Shown: piece by piece, positions 21,134 to 30,429 of the stretch | Numbering within the stretch: position 1 is the first letter of the stretch | How the letters are laid out: every line of letters starts with the position of its first letter | NCBI GenBank assembly: GCA_024734495.1 | Contig: JALMQS010000305.1 | Location: 149,317 to 213,316, forward strand | Length of the DNA: 64,000 bases | Direction: 5' to 3' | Origin: Forficula auricularia | Taxonomy: Eukaryota; Arthropoda; Insecta; Dermaptera; Forficulidae | The notes under the pieces: model-generated | Told to the model about the DNA's origin: nothing | Databases searched by the model: none | The model's input: only the letters and a program-made list of their open reading frames with translations | Program-made: the position numbers and the translations under genes

Positions 21134-21339
21134 AATTACATTTAATAAACTTTATATTGTATAAGATTAAACGGTTTTAAATATAATAGTTTTATTTTCT
21201 TTCTATTTTCAAAAATTAATTTCTTTCTGGACCACCATTTAGGTATTTATATATAAAACTTTAAAAAATATGCAATTGGATGTTGATGAAAGCAGTCCAC
21301 GGTGGTTGTAAAAAATAAGACTATAGAGGTTTTATTATT

Positions 21340-21412
21340 TTACATTTATTTGTTAAAACAACGTTTCGGAGATTTATTCTCTCCTTCTTCAGGGTAACAA
21401 AAAGTCAATGAA
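21340..21412 (-). ncRNA. Hammerhead-ribozyme-like motif, second family
   Basis: Minus strand: CUGAAGA (complement of 21386-21392), stem II GGAGA-GAAUAAA-UCUCC (5 perfect bp), GAAAC (complement of 21363-21367), then GUUGUU. UUUGUUA upstream pairs perfectly with UAACAAA downstream as stem I, with unpaired CC/U next to the core. Unrelated in sequence to copies A-E apart from the ribozyme core. Confidence 0.5.
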
Positions 21413-21483
21413 AGTAGTTCAAATCATTTAAAAAATATTTTTTTATATCGAAATGCACTAAAAGGCAGAAAATATTTTTTTAA

Positions 21484-21775
21484 AAACATGCTTGTATTCT
21501 TACATAATTGAAAATAAAATCTTATTCGCTTATTTTATTTGATTTTAAGTTAAAAGCCTGGATGCCTCTATGTGAATTACTTTCGGTGTTTTTAGGTTTA
21601 TATCTTTTTCTAACGATAACTTTTTTTTATGTAATAGTTTTAGAATCACATATTTACTGTTGCCTATAGAACGGTGGATTTTTTTACTTTTTGAAAAACT
21701 GAAGTAATGATTTTTTTACATTTTCACTATTAATTTAGAATTTTCAGTACATTGAAGAGTATATGTTAAAAAAAA
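21484..21775 (+). repeat. Direct repeat, right copy, flanking the mariner dimer
   Basis: Same order of words as 20088-20398 with scattered substitutions and small indels. The origin of this unit is unknown. Confidence 0.75.
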
Positions 21776-21915
21776 ATGGAAGTATCCTTTAACTTCCAGT
21801 GTTTTTATATTTCCACCCATTTTTGTCTCTCTGTTAAATATTTTTTACAATTTTCAATATTCACCAACAATGTTATTTTTCGTCTATAATTTTTATAAAA
21901 ATTGAATTAATTGGA

Positions 21916-22321
21916 GTTTTTTAATGGGAATTAACGACAAATTTTTTGTGGGTTTTTTATTTTTCACCATTGTTTCGTAGACTTTGCCGACTTTTTCAGG
22001 GTTTCAAATTTATTTCAAATATATTTCAACTACATCACACATTCATCTAAAATACATTATATTTCTTTATCTCCGTTACCAATGACCATCAGAAATTCAA
22101 AAATTCAAAAAAAATCTGGTACATTTAGATAAAAAATAATCAGATAAAGAGTTTCAGAAACATTACAAACCGAATCAGAAAACAAAGTTTTCGAATAATA
22201 GAACGGAATCATTTTAGTTATCCATTTTCATACATGGAAATAATAAATTTAAATAAAAAAAAAAAAATAATAAAAAATAAAACACACAAAAAATTTGTTC
22301 TTAATTCCCATTAAAAAACTC
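21916..22321. repeat. Inverted-repeat element, arms about 45 bp
   Basis: GAGTTTTTTAATGGGAATTA and AATTTTTTGTGGGTTTTTTA are mirrored by AAAACACACAAAAAATTTG and TAATTCCCATTAAAAAACTC. Confidence 0.75.
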
Positions 22322-23113
22322 TTATTAATACACATTATGGACGGAAATGAAAATAATAAAAATTGAATGTTTGTGAGAAAAGCTATAGTACCTACTACCA
22401 GTGGCGGTTGGTGACTTTCAACCAGGGGATGCTGTCCAAAAAAGTACCCTCCATTTTTTGAAATTTTATTTTAATCTTCGCTTTTTTTCAAATTTCATCG
22501 AAATACGGCATCATTTTCGTTATAAGAAAATCTTCAATTTCTCATAATTCTATTGCTATAAGCAAGCTATGATTTAGGGCTCTTAGTTATTTCCGATCTT
22601 ATTTATTGCGAGTTCTTTGAAATGGATTAGTCTAAAAATTCCCGAATCATCTTTATTTATTCTTTTTTTGTATTATTTCTATTTTAATAGTTTCTCACCA
22701 AGAACAATTTTTATTCGTCCTAAACTCGTCTGGACTTGTCTTCGACATGCTTGAACTGGAAAATATATCTAGCAGGCAGAGAGTTCAAACCTTCTATCAG
22801 CGCCTTTTTCGGAAAATCATTCATTTTAATTGTCCCTTGAAACTATGCAACAATTTTATTTCATTTCTAGAACCAATATACTTCTTCTTAACAAAAAATG
22901 TTTTTTTATAGAAATATTTTAAATAACGGATAATAATTTAATTGAAAAGTTTTTATTTTGCCGAGAGTAGCAGAGTTGTTTAATTCATAAAGAGAAACAA
23001 AGTGGTTGTCCTCTGCTTGGTGCAAATAAACATACACACATATATGTATATATATATATATATATATATTATTTATTTGAATATTGTTAGAGTTCGTGGC
23101 TGTGATGAAACTG

Positions 23114-23213
23114 TACTAGATGAAGGAGGAGGTATCAGCCAAAGATGGAATCACTGGGTTCAATAACCCAGTGATTCCATCTTTGGCTGATACCTCCTCC
23201 TTATTCATCTAGT
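23114..23213. repeat. Near-perfect 47-bp hairpin
   Basis: Left arm 23114-23160, loop CAAT, right arm 23165-23213. The arms match base for base apart from a three-base insertion (ATT) near the right end. It is nested inside palindromic copy C. Confidence 0.85.
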
Positions 23214-23226
23214 ACTATTATTTATT

Positions 23227-23285
23227 TGTTTGAGATTATAGTTTCGAATGCTTTTGCCCTCATCATCAGTCTTTTTTAATTATAA
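23227..23285 (-). ncRNA. Hammerhead-ribozyme-like motif, copy C left arm
   Basis: Minus-strand CTGATGA (complement of 23263-23269) and GAAAC (complement of 23241-23245) are present, with stem II GAGGGC-AAAA-GCAUUC containing one mismatch. Stem III is damaged (AUC instead of GUC). It is the mirror partner of the motif at 23484. Confidence 0.45.
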
Positions 23286-23303
23286 ACTAATTTCTCATGG
23301 ATC

Positions 23304-23460
23304 AGTATCGCGTGGATATTGAAAATTTTTTGTTTTTACTTACCAGACAACCCAGTTAAATATTAAACAAAGGAATGTGTCTCTAAAAATTGTTTAATGT
23401 TTAACTGGCTGGTCTGCTAAGTAAAAACAAAAAAATTGTCAATATCCACGCTATACTGAC
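23304..23460. repeat. Inverted repeat within palindromic copy C
   Basis: CAGTATCGCGTGGATATTG on the left is matched by CAATATCCACGCTATACTG on the right, and TTTTTACTTACCAGAC by its near complement. It forms the inner layer of the nested palindrome. Confidence 0.75.
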
Positions 23461-23483
23461 CCCATGAAAAATTACATTTATAA

Positions 23484-23535
23484 TTAAAAAAGACTGATGA
23501 TGAGAGCCAAGCCTTCGAAACTATAGTCTCAAACA
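23484..23535 (+). ncRNA. Hammerhead-ribozyme-like motif, copy C right arm
   Basis: CTGATGA at 23494-23500, stem II GAGAGC-CAA-GCCUUC with one mismatch, GAAAC at 23517-23521, loop TATA, then GTC ending at 23528. The core is complete. Stem I is only about 3 bp (AGA/TCT), so activity is doubtful. Confidence 0.5.
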
Positions 23536-23765
23536 AATAAAAAATATATATGTATTTATATATGTAATTGATATATATGTGTGTATGTTTATTTGCACTA
23601 AGCAGAGGACAACCTCTTTTATTTCTCTTTATGGACAATAATTTGAAAATTTATAGACCCTCCTGAAATTTTGAAGTCGATATTTTTGAAAACACTCTAA
23701 ATGTTTGAAATTTTAGGGATGCACCGCATCCACAGTATCCATGACGGTACGCCACTGGTACCTAC

Positions 23766-24528
23766 CTATTTGTTTATTCGAGCATTGCAATTTTTTAACT
23801 TCCTCTTTCAAAAAAAAAAAAAAATGCAAATTAAATAAATTTTCTTTTGGTTTAATTAAAATTAAATTATTTTTTTATTCATATTATTTTTTAAATTCAT
23901 TCAGAATGAGTGAAAATCATGTATTATACACTATGTTAAACAACCCAATTCTGTTGTTTTTTTTATTTTTAATCGAATGAAATATTTTCTAGGGCTAGGG
24001 AATTTCTTTGGGGAATGGGCAGCATACTTTTGGGATTTTCTATAAAATCCCAGTCCAGGGCAAACGAGAGTGATGGTAAGGGTTGGATTCAAGTTGACTG
24101 CAATCTATCTCCCTCGGGGTGTGGATTTAAGGAGGAGGAAGGGTCCCAATTAATTGGAATTAAGTGCCAGCCAAAGGAACCTTCTACCCGAGTAATCCTG
24201 GATATAAATAAACATCTAAAAGTATTTTTTCCCTTCCTTCTATTTATATAGATAAACAGGGTAAAAGGTCAAATATCATTAAAATAATTAGCCCAATGGG
24301 CTTATACTTTTTTATTTTTAACAAATTATTGTATGTTTGAAATACACGCCACCTAATTTATTTTTCAAGTACCTATTTGTTGTATTTTTCTTTTTTATGA
24401 AAACAGATATTTCCTGATATAATATCTTTTTTAATAAATATTCCATTACTTTTATTTTAGATTCCATATTATTAATTTGTCATTACTAAAAAAGAAAGAT
24501 TATTAGATATCTTTATTTGAAATCGTAT
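23766..24528. other. Intron sequence with one less AT-rich patch
   Basis: 24015-24220 is close to balanced in base composition, without splice-site-bounded coding potential I can defend. Confidence 0.45.
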
Positions 24529-25120
24529 GGAGTTGGATAAGAATTAAATTATAAAAAGAGTTTTATCCTTTAATGTGTCAAACATTTCGTCATTTTATTT
24601 TTGACTTCTTAAGTGGCTCACTAAATAACTCAATTGTCTGATGTTGCTGAAACTATGAGATAAAACATATCAATAAATTATAAATTAAGTTTAAAGAAAG
24701 TTGTATACATGATCTGTGGGCCCCAGAAAGCTAGAAATGCAAAAATTAACCACCAAAAATGGGGGGGGGAGTAAAAAGAATTTTTCTAGCCCTTTGGACC
24801 AAATTCAACAAAATTTTGTATATATATTCTATGGGCCCCCGGGAGATTAGAAATTCAAAATGGGGGTGGGGTGAATATTTTAGCCCTTTGGACCAATGTG
24901 GATTTGAGTTTTGGTGTTTTATGATATATTTATACAGAGAACAAGGGATAATTGTGACAGTCTTAATTAATGTTTAATTTATTGATATGTTTTATCTCAT
25001 AGTTTCAGTACACAAGTGAGTTATTTAGTGAGTCACTGAAAAAGGCAAAAATAAAATTACGAAACGTTTGGCACATTAAAGGATAAAATTCTTTTTATAT
25101 TTTAATTCTTATCCAACTCC
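24529..25120. repeat. Large palindrome, arms about 150 bp, with GTATACA units in the centre
   Basis: GGAGTTGGATAAGAATTAAA is mirrored by TTTAATTCTTATCCAACTCC. Further mirrored words are TTTAATGTGTCAAACATTTC and TGAAACTATGAGATAAAACA. The centre carries two inverted units of the minisatellite seen at 10.7, 41.1 and 47.2 kb. Confidence 0.8.
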
Positions 25121-26194
25121 CTACAATTTATGGATGTGATTAATAAAACATTATTATTACATATATGTACGTACAATAAAAAAAATTTAAACTTTGCTTT
25201 TCATACCATAAATTAGAAGTAAATAAATCAATCAATTGTGCTTTGGGATTATTTTCAAATTAGTCATTAATAAATATATGTTGACACAAAAAGAGCTTTA
25301 GCTCATGTGTCAACTTATAGATTATCCACAAGATCAACAAGTCTCAAAAAAAATAATGATTCATTTATCCTTATGGCTACTAAAGACTGAAATTTCATTC
25401 TTGGTTTCTACTTCCAAATTTCAATTTGCACGATATACAACTTTATGAAAATTATTCACTATGTGAAATTGATAATGATCAAAATGAGGGGGGGAGGACT
25501 CAAAAATCGAAGAGAGCTGATATTTCTAATTAAATAGTTTCATAATTAAAAGGAGATGTTATTAATTGCTAATGGGCCCAAAATATCAGATGGAGGTTCT
25601 TTCTTAAATAATTATAAATTTTTATTAAATATCAAATATAGGAGAGGTGCCAGGTGTATGGTAAAATCATGTGGATGGCCAACTCAGATTATTTCTTTAT
25701 TATTTATAATGTTGAAAAAATATTAATGATTAAAATGAAAATTTATTTTTTCGATAATTTTTTTATTTTTATTTTATTTTATTATATTTATTTTTTGGAG
25801 ATTTCTTAATGAAATTTTATTTTGTCCTAATCACGATAAAACAAGTTAAATTCTCAAAGAAAGTAAGAGTCAAAAGTAATTTGAAATCCTTTGATTTCTT
25901 CTTTAGAATACTACTCTACTGACTTGCATCCAAATAGACTTTTTCATAAGACTTTCAAAAAAATTATCAGGACCATGTTTGTTGATTTGGATGAAATTCG
26001 GCTTGACTTTAAACTCCCATACAATTCGCTTTATTTTATTAAAGCTTAAAAACGAATTTGTTCTATAAAAAAGCTATTTTTGTTAAGCAGTAGCTCCATT
26101 ATTGTCTTCCCTAAAAATTATTTTATTAAATTTGCAGCTTATAAAATTTTCTATGAAAAATACTCATACACATATTTTATTATTATTATTTATT
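25121..26194. other. AT-rich intron sequence with one small hairpin
   Basis: 25279-25316 can fold as GTTGACAC/GTGTCAAC enclosing GAGC-TTTA-GCTC. Nothing else recognised. Confidence 0.5.
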
Positions 26195-26345
26195 TTTTAT
26201 TTTTTTTATTAATGCAATCGTTTCAAAGATAAAAATGAGAAATTAATTTTTTAATAGGTATAATGGTGTTCAGGTTGTCTAAATACAGGCGTTCCTGAAA
26301 AGTGCTGCCCTCTTAAGATTTTTTTTTAACTTGGGTTTTCAGGAG
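26195..26345 (+). repeat. GTTGTCTAAATACAGGCG dispersed repeat, second copy
   Basis: Same words as 1075-1215, in the same order, including the preceding TTATTATTATT tract and AATTAATTTTNTA. Confidence 0.6.
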
Positions 26346-26375
26346 TAGTTTATAGATAGTCTTGAGTTGTAGACC

Positions 26376-26425
26376 AGGGGTCGACAAACTACGTCACACA
26401 GGCCAAATAGAATTTACTATAAAAA
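26376..26425 (+). repeat. hAT-type end fragment
   Basis: CCAGGGGTCGACAAACTACG followed by a degraded GGCC word, the same end as the MITE at 1251. No second end identified. Confidence 0.5.
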
Positions 26426-26668
26426 AATAATATAAATAAAAAAGAATCATTATTTCTCTCGGGTCCAAAATGTGGGGAGGGGGGTAATAATAGAACTATC
26501 AATATATAAGTTCTAGATTGTTTGATCGATTATTAATATGCAACCTTATGAAAATGATTTACTATGTGAAATTGATAGGGACCCAGAAGGGCGGGCTCAA
26601 AAATAATTGAAAATGTTAAATTTTATCTATTTTCTTATAAAGACAGACTGGTAAGTGAAATAAGTAGG

Positions 26669-27036
26669 TTATAATGAAAGGCAGTCTTAATTATTTAAAT
26701 TTTTTATTCAAATACCGACGTTTCGGAGACTTTTCTCTCCTTCTTTAGGGTAATGAATAGTTATTGATGGGTGAATATAACTCGGCTCGCATTTGTCTCT
26801 TTTTTAGTGATAACAACAATATTACAATACTTTTCACCATTATGTCATTATTTATTATTTATTTAAGTGAAAAGTATTGTAATATTGTTGTTATCACTGA
26901 AAACAGAGACAAATTGGATCCGAGTTATACTCATAGATCAATAACTATTCATTACCATGAAGAAGGAGAGAAAAGGTCTCCGTAAGGTCGGACTATGAAT
27001 AAAAAATTTAAATAATTTGGACTGGCTTTCATTATA
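26669..27036. repeat. Inverted-repeat element with decayed hammerhead-like arms
   Basis: The arms TATAATGAAAGGCAGTC and its complement bound the element. AAGTATTGTAATATTGTTGTT and its complement sit at the centre. Each arm holds a copy of the 21.3-kb motif (GAAGGAGAGAAAAG, CTCCGAAACGTC) with core substitutions (CTAAAGA left, ATGAAGA and GTAAG right). Confidence 0.7.
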
Positions 27037-28224
27037 TTTAAAATGTTAAAATTTTCAAATATAATGATATTTACCCTAGAATAATTTTCTATTTAAAAGG
27101 ATATTGATTAATTGCTAAGAGTCAAAATTTTAGAGAGGGGGAGTTCTTTCCTAAATAATTATAAATTTTATGATTAAATATAAGAGAGTGGGCAGGTATA
27201 TGGATGGGCACATCAATTTATTTTTTATTTTATTTCGGTATCTGCTTAGCGAGTGAATCTGAAGCACTCTCTTGTGTTTGAAAAACAGGTGGTTGGTTGG
27301 CTGTTATAGAGGGTGTTAGGTGGGTTGTTGTTCTCGCGCTAAGGGCATTAAAATTTTTAATTAAAAACAACAATTAAACATTGAAGGAGGTGGAGAACCG
27401 TAAGCGAGACGGTGGCGGAGGTGGTGAATGGTATGCCAAGCTTAAAAAAAAAGAATATTAAAAATTTTAATTGTTATAGGAATTTTTTTTTTAATTTAAA
27501 AAGTTAATTGTTAACTAAAATAAAATATCAAGGGTGGCACTTACGATTTTTTTTAATATAGGTATAGGTAATTTTCAAATTTCTGTCCCTTCATGGATTT
27601 GGCCTTCATATATTCTAGCACCCATAGAATAATATAGAGTGGAAGGCTCCTTAAGGAGCCAATGTATTTTAGCGTATAGTATAAGTTACAGAGCTTTCTG
27701 GTGGTTTTGAATGGGCAATAAAATGGCGGGAACCGCTCTCTTTAGCTCTATAATTAAATTATTAAAGAATTAACATATAAAAAATCAAATAAATAAATTA
27801 CTAGTTAATTTTATATAGGGTAGTTACATTTCAGGTTTTTAAGTCGTTTAAAAAAAGTATATTCTTTATCTGATTTTGTGTTGCGAAAGCAACCTTTCAC
27901 AAAACATTGACGTCGAGAACTAGGCATATTTAATAATATTTTAATCTATAAATTTATACGTTGAAAAATTTTCTAAATGAACGTTTAGCACAAAGCCTGT
28001 ATCAATCTTTTATCTATGTTCTATTACAAAGGCTTTGAATGTCCTATGACTATGCTTTTTGAATTACTCTTAAGGACTAAGAATAAGGTTCTCCGAGCCG
28101 CTAGAGAGCGCTTTTCGATATTCAGTAGTCTTCCACTCTAAATTACTCTATGCTAGCACCCTTTTCTGGATTCTACGAAAACTATTTTTTCTTTCTATTT
28201 TTTATAATCTATAGTTTTTTCTTT
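27037..28224. other. Intron sequence, low repeat
   Basis: 27240-27460 is richer in G (GGAGGTGGAGAACC, GGTGGCGGAGGTGG) with no frame. The remainder has no recognised feature. Confidence 0.45.
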
Positions 28225-28560
28225 TTTTAATTTTTAGAATCCGCAGGAGGATTTTTCTATCATCAAGAATTACCAATTTTTTATTTTATTATTACTATTA
28301 TTATCCGAGTTGTTACACTTACTCTTCACTAGTGCTGGGAAACTTTCACCTACCCTGGCAGTTCTTTTCTTTTCTAAAGCTACGTATACTTTGGAGGATA
28401 ATTGGTCGATCCGTACATTTTGTTGTGTTATTTTTATTCGGCGGATGGCTCGAATTGAACAATAATCGTCCAATGTGTACGTAGCTTAAGGGTTAGGCTC
28501 GGACGGTGCGAAAAGGAAATTCACCCTGGCACGCCGTTTTCAGATAATGTTTCAATTAAA
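28225..28560 (+). repeat. Dispersed repeat of unknown class, copy 1
   Basis: Shares ATCCGAGTTGTTA, ACTAGTGCTGG, CCTGGCAGTTCTT, GGTTAGGCTC, GACGGTGCGAAAAG and TTCACCCTGGC with the inverted copy at 38510-38730. A related third copy lies at 29240-29450 (GGTGCTGGAAAACTTTCA, TTCATCCTGGCCCGCA). Interrupted by the 109-bp MITE. Confidence 0.7.
28378..28486. mobile_element. 109-bp MITE with 3-bp TAA duplication (PIF/Harbinger-like)
   Basis: Ends AGCTACGTATACTTTGGA and TCCAATGTGTACGTAGCT. TAA stands on both sides (28375-28377 and 28487-28489). The inverted homologous copy at 38510-38730 reads straight through as TCTAAGGGTTAGG, the empty site. Assignment to Harbinger rests only on the TWA-type duplication. 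Confidence 0.8.
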
Positions 28561-29239
28561 AAACTTGTGGACTATGTGGCAAGTTTGAAGGAGTATTTCC
28601 TTCTGGCCAAATCTTATTATGTTGGATGGTATGGCAAGTTTCTCGATGGTCTTGGACAGTTTTTTTACTTTATCCAATGCGAAGCATGGGTAAAGTATTG
28701 TAATCGGTCTCGCGGCAAGCGCGACTTCAAAGGGTCCTCAGGTAAAGACTAAGGAATCCTTGGTCTCAATTAAAGTCACAAATTGTAGTATTCAATAAGG
28801 TTGAATTTAAGCACGTGACGGTTATGCCGAAAATTTCATGGGGTCTCGCCCAGAGGCCAAAAAGTGCGATTTTTTCATTTAGTCTGTGCGGATCGATGTA
28901 TGTTCCATTTTTTTGTCGACGGTTTTTTCCACACCGTTGCACCGATTGAAATGAAATTGAAAACCTACCATTATTTTAAGAAAATGAAGCACTGATTAGT
29001 CTTTGGTACATATCGGCCCACAAACAATAGTACTTTATTTCAGTACTTTTTTAGTTTTTTCTAAATATCTTGAAAATGATTTAACCAATTTTGATGAAAT
29101 TTAATATCCTAATTAAGTACCTCGGGGACCATTAAAAATGTCATATAAAGTTTTTTTGTAAAATTATATTTTAAAATACTTTGTCTTAGAATAAGATAAT
29201 ACATTGGATAAAGTTTAGCAACGATTCGTTGCAGTTTAT
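28561..29239. other. Probable repeat interior between two related repeat copies
   Basis: Contains TTACTTTATCCAATGCGA, which recurs at 44163 and partly at 45903, so it belongs to a dispersed repeat. No domain in the 28567 frame. Confidence 0.4.
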
Positions 29240-29450
29240 TTAATTTTTAGAATCCAAAGGAGAATTTTTCTATCATCAAGAATGACCAATTTTTTTTATT
29301 TTTATTATTATTATTATGCTGATTTTATTGCACTTTCTCAGCATTGGTGCTGGAAAACTTTCATCTATCCTTTGGATGGACTGGGATTCGGCTCGGTCGA
29401 TGCAGAAAGGAAATTCATCCTGGCCCGCATGACGTATCCGATAGTCTTAA
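29240..29450 (+). repeat. Dispersed repeat of unknown class, copy 2
   Basis: Begins GAGAATTTTTCTATCATCAA as at 28250. It lies directly against the decayed non-LTR fragment, so it could be that element's 3' untranslated region on one strand; this is not proven. Confidence 0.55.
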
Positions 29451-29463
29451 TTTAGGAATTTAC

Positions 29464-30060
29464 TTACGCACCATGTGGCAAGTCTGAAGAATCGCGATAT
29501 TCTGGGACGTTTTGAAGGATCCAATTTGGCATGCCTAGCTTCTCTAAATTCCTTACAAAGTTAGGTTTAACAACCGCCTCTCCGGATATTACTAATGTAC
29601 TGGGTGTGACCTTGTTTAATTTCCAGATGTTTTTCATCTTTCTAGTCAGGTCTTCATATTGTCTTAATTTTTCCTCCTCTGTTGACTTGATGTTATGTGC
29701 CAGAGAGATGACGATGTCGATTAAGATTGCTGTCTTCTCGATTTTGTTGAGGATGACAATATCTGGTCTGTTATGGGCCACTATGAGAATGGGTCTCCCA
29801 GTACATCAATTTGTTTGGTCCCTCAAGGATTTCGGGTGGTTCATATTTGTAGTAAGGCGGTGTATCTTTGCCCAACATTCCAAATTTGATTGCTAGCTGT
29901 TGGTGTATTATAATAGTTTCACGACTTGGTTATGATGCCCACGATATGCGTTGTCCGCTAATACCGAGCATCCAGACATGATGTGTTCGATGGATTCCCC
30001 TGGTTTACCGTTTTTTCTACAAATATGTGTCAGATCCATTTTCAAGATGTGTTTCTGGTA
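29464..30060 (-). pseudogene. 3' end of a non-LTR retrotransposon with restriction-like endonuclease, decayed
   Basis: On the minus strand the fragment begins with a cysteine/histidine knuckle (CRKNGKPGES, EHIMSGCS, then AYRGHHNQV), as in R2/R4/NeSL-type restriction-like endonucleases. After an in-frame TAG it continues with MLGKDTPPYYKYEPPEIL and LMYWE. After a frameshift comes AHNRPDIVILNK with LIDIVIS, which fits the family's PD-x(12-14)-D catalytic spacing (14 residues here). The rest (YEDLTRKMKNIWKL to VISGEAVV and VRNLEKLGMPNW) is the usual C terminus of these elements and ends near 29464. The reverse transcriptase part is absent. With one stop and at least one frameshift it cannot encode a working protein. 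The clade is not resolved. Confidence 0.75.
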
Positions 30061-30258
30061 ATTTCGGGTTTTCATTATTACTATTTAGTTAATAGGGGAT
30101 TTTCAGTAGATTTTCATTTTTCTAGGTGTTCACAATTTTACATTTTTAGAGAATTTCGACATCAGATATATTTCAAGTCTGCGAATATTTCTACCTATTT
30201 GTTCCCCTATTGTCGATTGTTTTAACTATCTAATAACTGTGTTCTTTTCAACTTTCAG

Positions 30259-30429
30259 GAGAGAAACTGATCAGCAACTCAAAATATGAATTAGAAGAAA
30301 GTCCGCTCAATGAGTACGCTCTTATTATGAATTTGACAATTCGTAATTTGAATGAGAATGACTTCGGAGGGTACGTCTGCACATCTGTTAATGCACTGGG
30401 CAAAATTGAAGGTGGAGTTCGCCTCCAAG
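30259..30429 (+). CDS. DIP/lachesin-like Ig protein, internal exon: second half of Ig domain 3
   Basis: The acceptor ends in CTTTCAG (AG 30257-30258) and the donor is GTGAGT at 30430. Phase 1 on both sides, 171 bases. The frame runs GEKLISNSKYELEES, then NEYALIMNLTIRNLNEND, then FGGYVCTSVNALGKIEGG and VRLQ. FGGYVC is the D-x-G-x-Y-x-C motif with the second Ig3 cysteine, and NALGK..G..RLQ is the typical last beta strand of DIP Ig3. The junctions on both sides keep one frame through all four exons, which is strong evidence that they belong to one gene. The decayed non-LTR fragment at 29464-30060 ends about 200 bp upstream of the acceptor. Confidence 0.94.

Larger units (their letters stand above)
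20401..21236. mobile_element. Inverted dimer of mariner-like transposon 3' ends
   Basis: The outer ends are inverted copies starting GGTGGTCCAGAAAG and ending CTTTCTGGACCACC. The similarity continues inward through about 120 bp of non-coding end and then through the transposase 3' coding region, so the whole piece is a palindrome made of two outward-pointing 3' halves. No 5' half of the transposase is present on either side, and I see no clear TA duplication at the edges. Confidence 0.8.
22940..23636. repeat. Ribozyme-type palindromic element, copy C, inserted in a hAT element
   Basis: Ends with the family words GCCGAGAGTAGCAG and CAGAGGACAACC. It is flanked by AATAATTT on both sides (22932-22939 and 23637-23644). 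The uninterrupted version of this junction is readable at about 16375-16405 in another copy of the host hAT element. Inside are two facing hammerhead-like motifs and two further nested inverted repeats. Confidence 0.75.
22399..23757 (-). mobile_element. Non-autonomous hAT element CAGTGGCG family, copy 3, with a nested palindrome
   Basis: In reverse orientation to copies 1 and 2. Ends CAGTGGCGGTTGGTGAC and GGTACGCCACTG. GTACCTAC follows the right end (23758-23765) and occurs at 22388-22395 on the left, where three further bases TAC precede the end. The 697-bp palindrome copy C is inserted at 22940-23636. Confidence 0.8.
12678..30258 (+). other. Intron 2 of the DIP-like gene, splitting Ig3
   Basis: A GT-AG, phase 1 intron of 17.6 kb that interrupts the coding sequence of Ig3. 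It contains at least two hAT copies, several large palindromes, the mariner inverted dimer and a non-LTR fragment. Confidence 0.85.

Noticed and set aside
24610..25060. Hammerhead-like boxes in the arms of the 24.5-kb palindrome
   Set aside because: GAAACGTTTGG is present in the right arm, but the candidate upstream box is CTGAAAA and no stem II forms.
29531..29896. 121-codon plus-strand frame
   Set aside because: Antisense to the recognisable minus-strand endonuclease C terminus.
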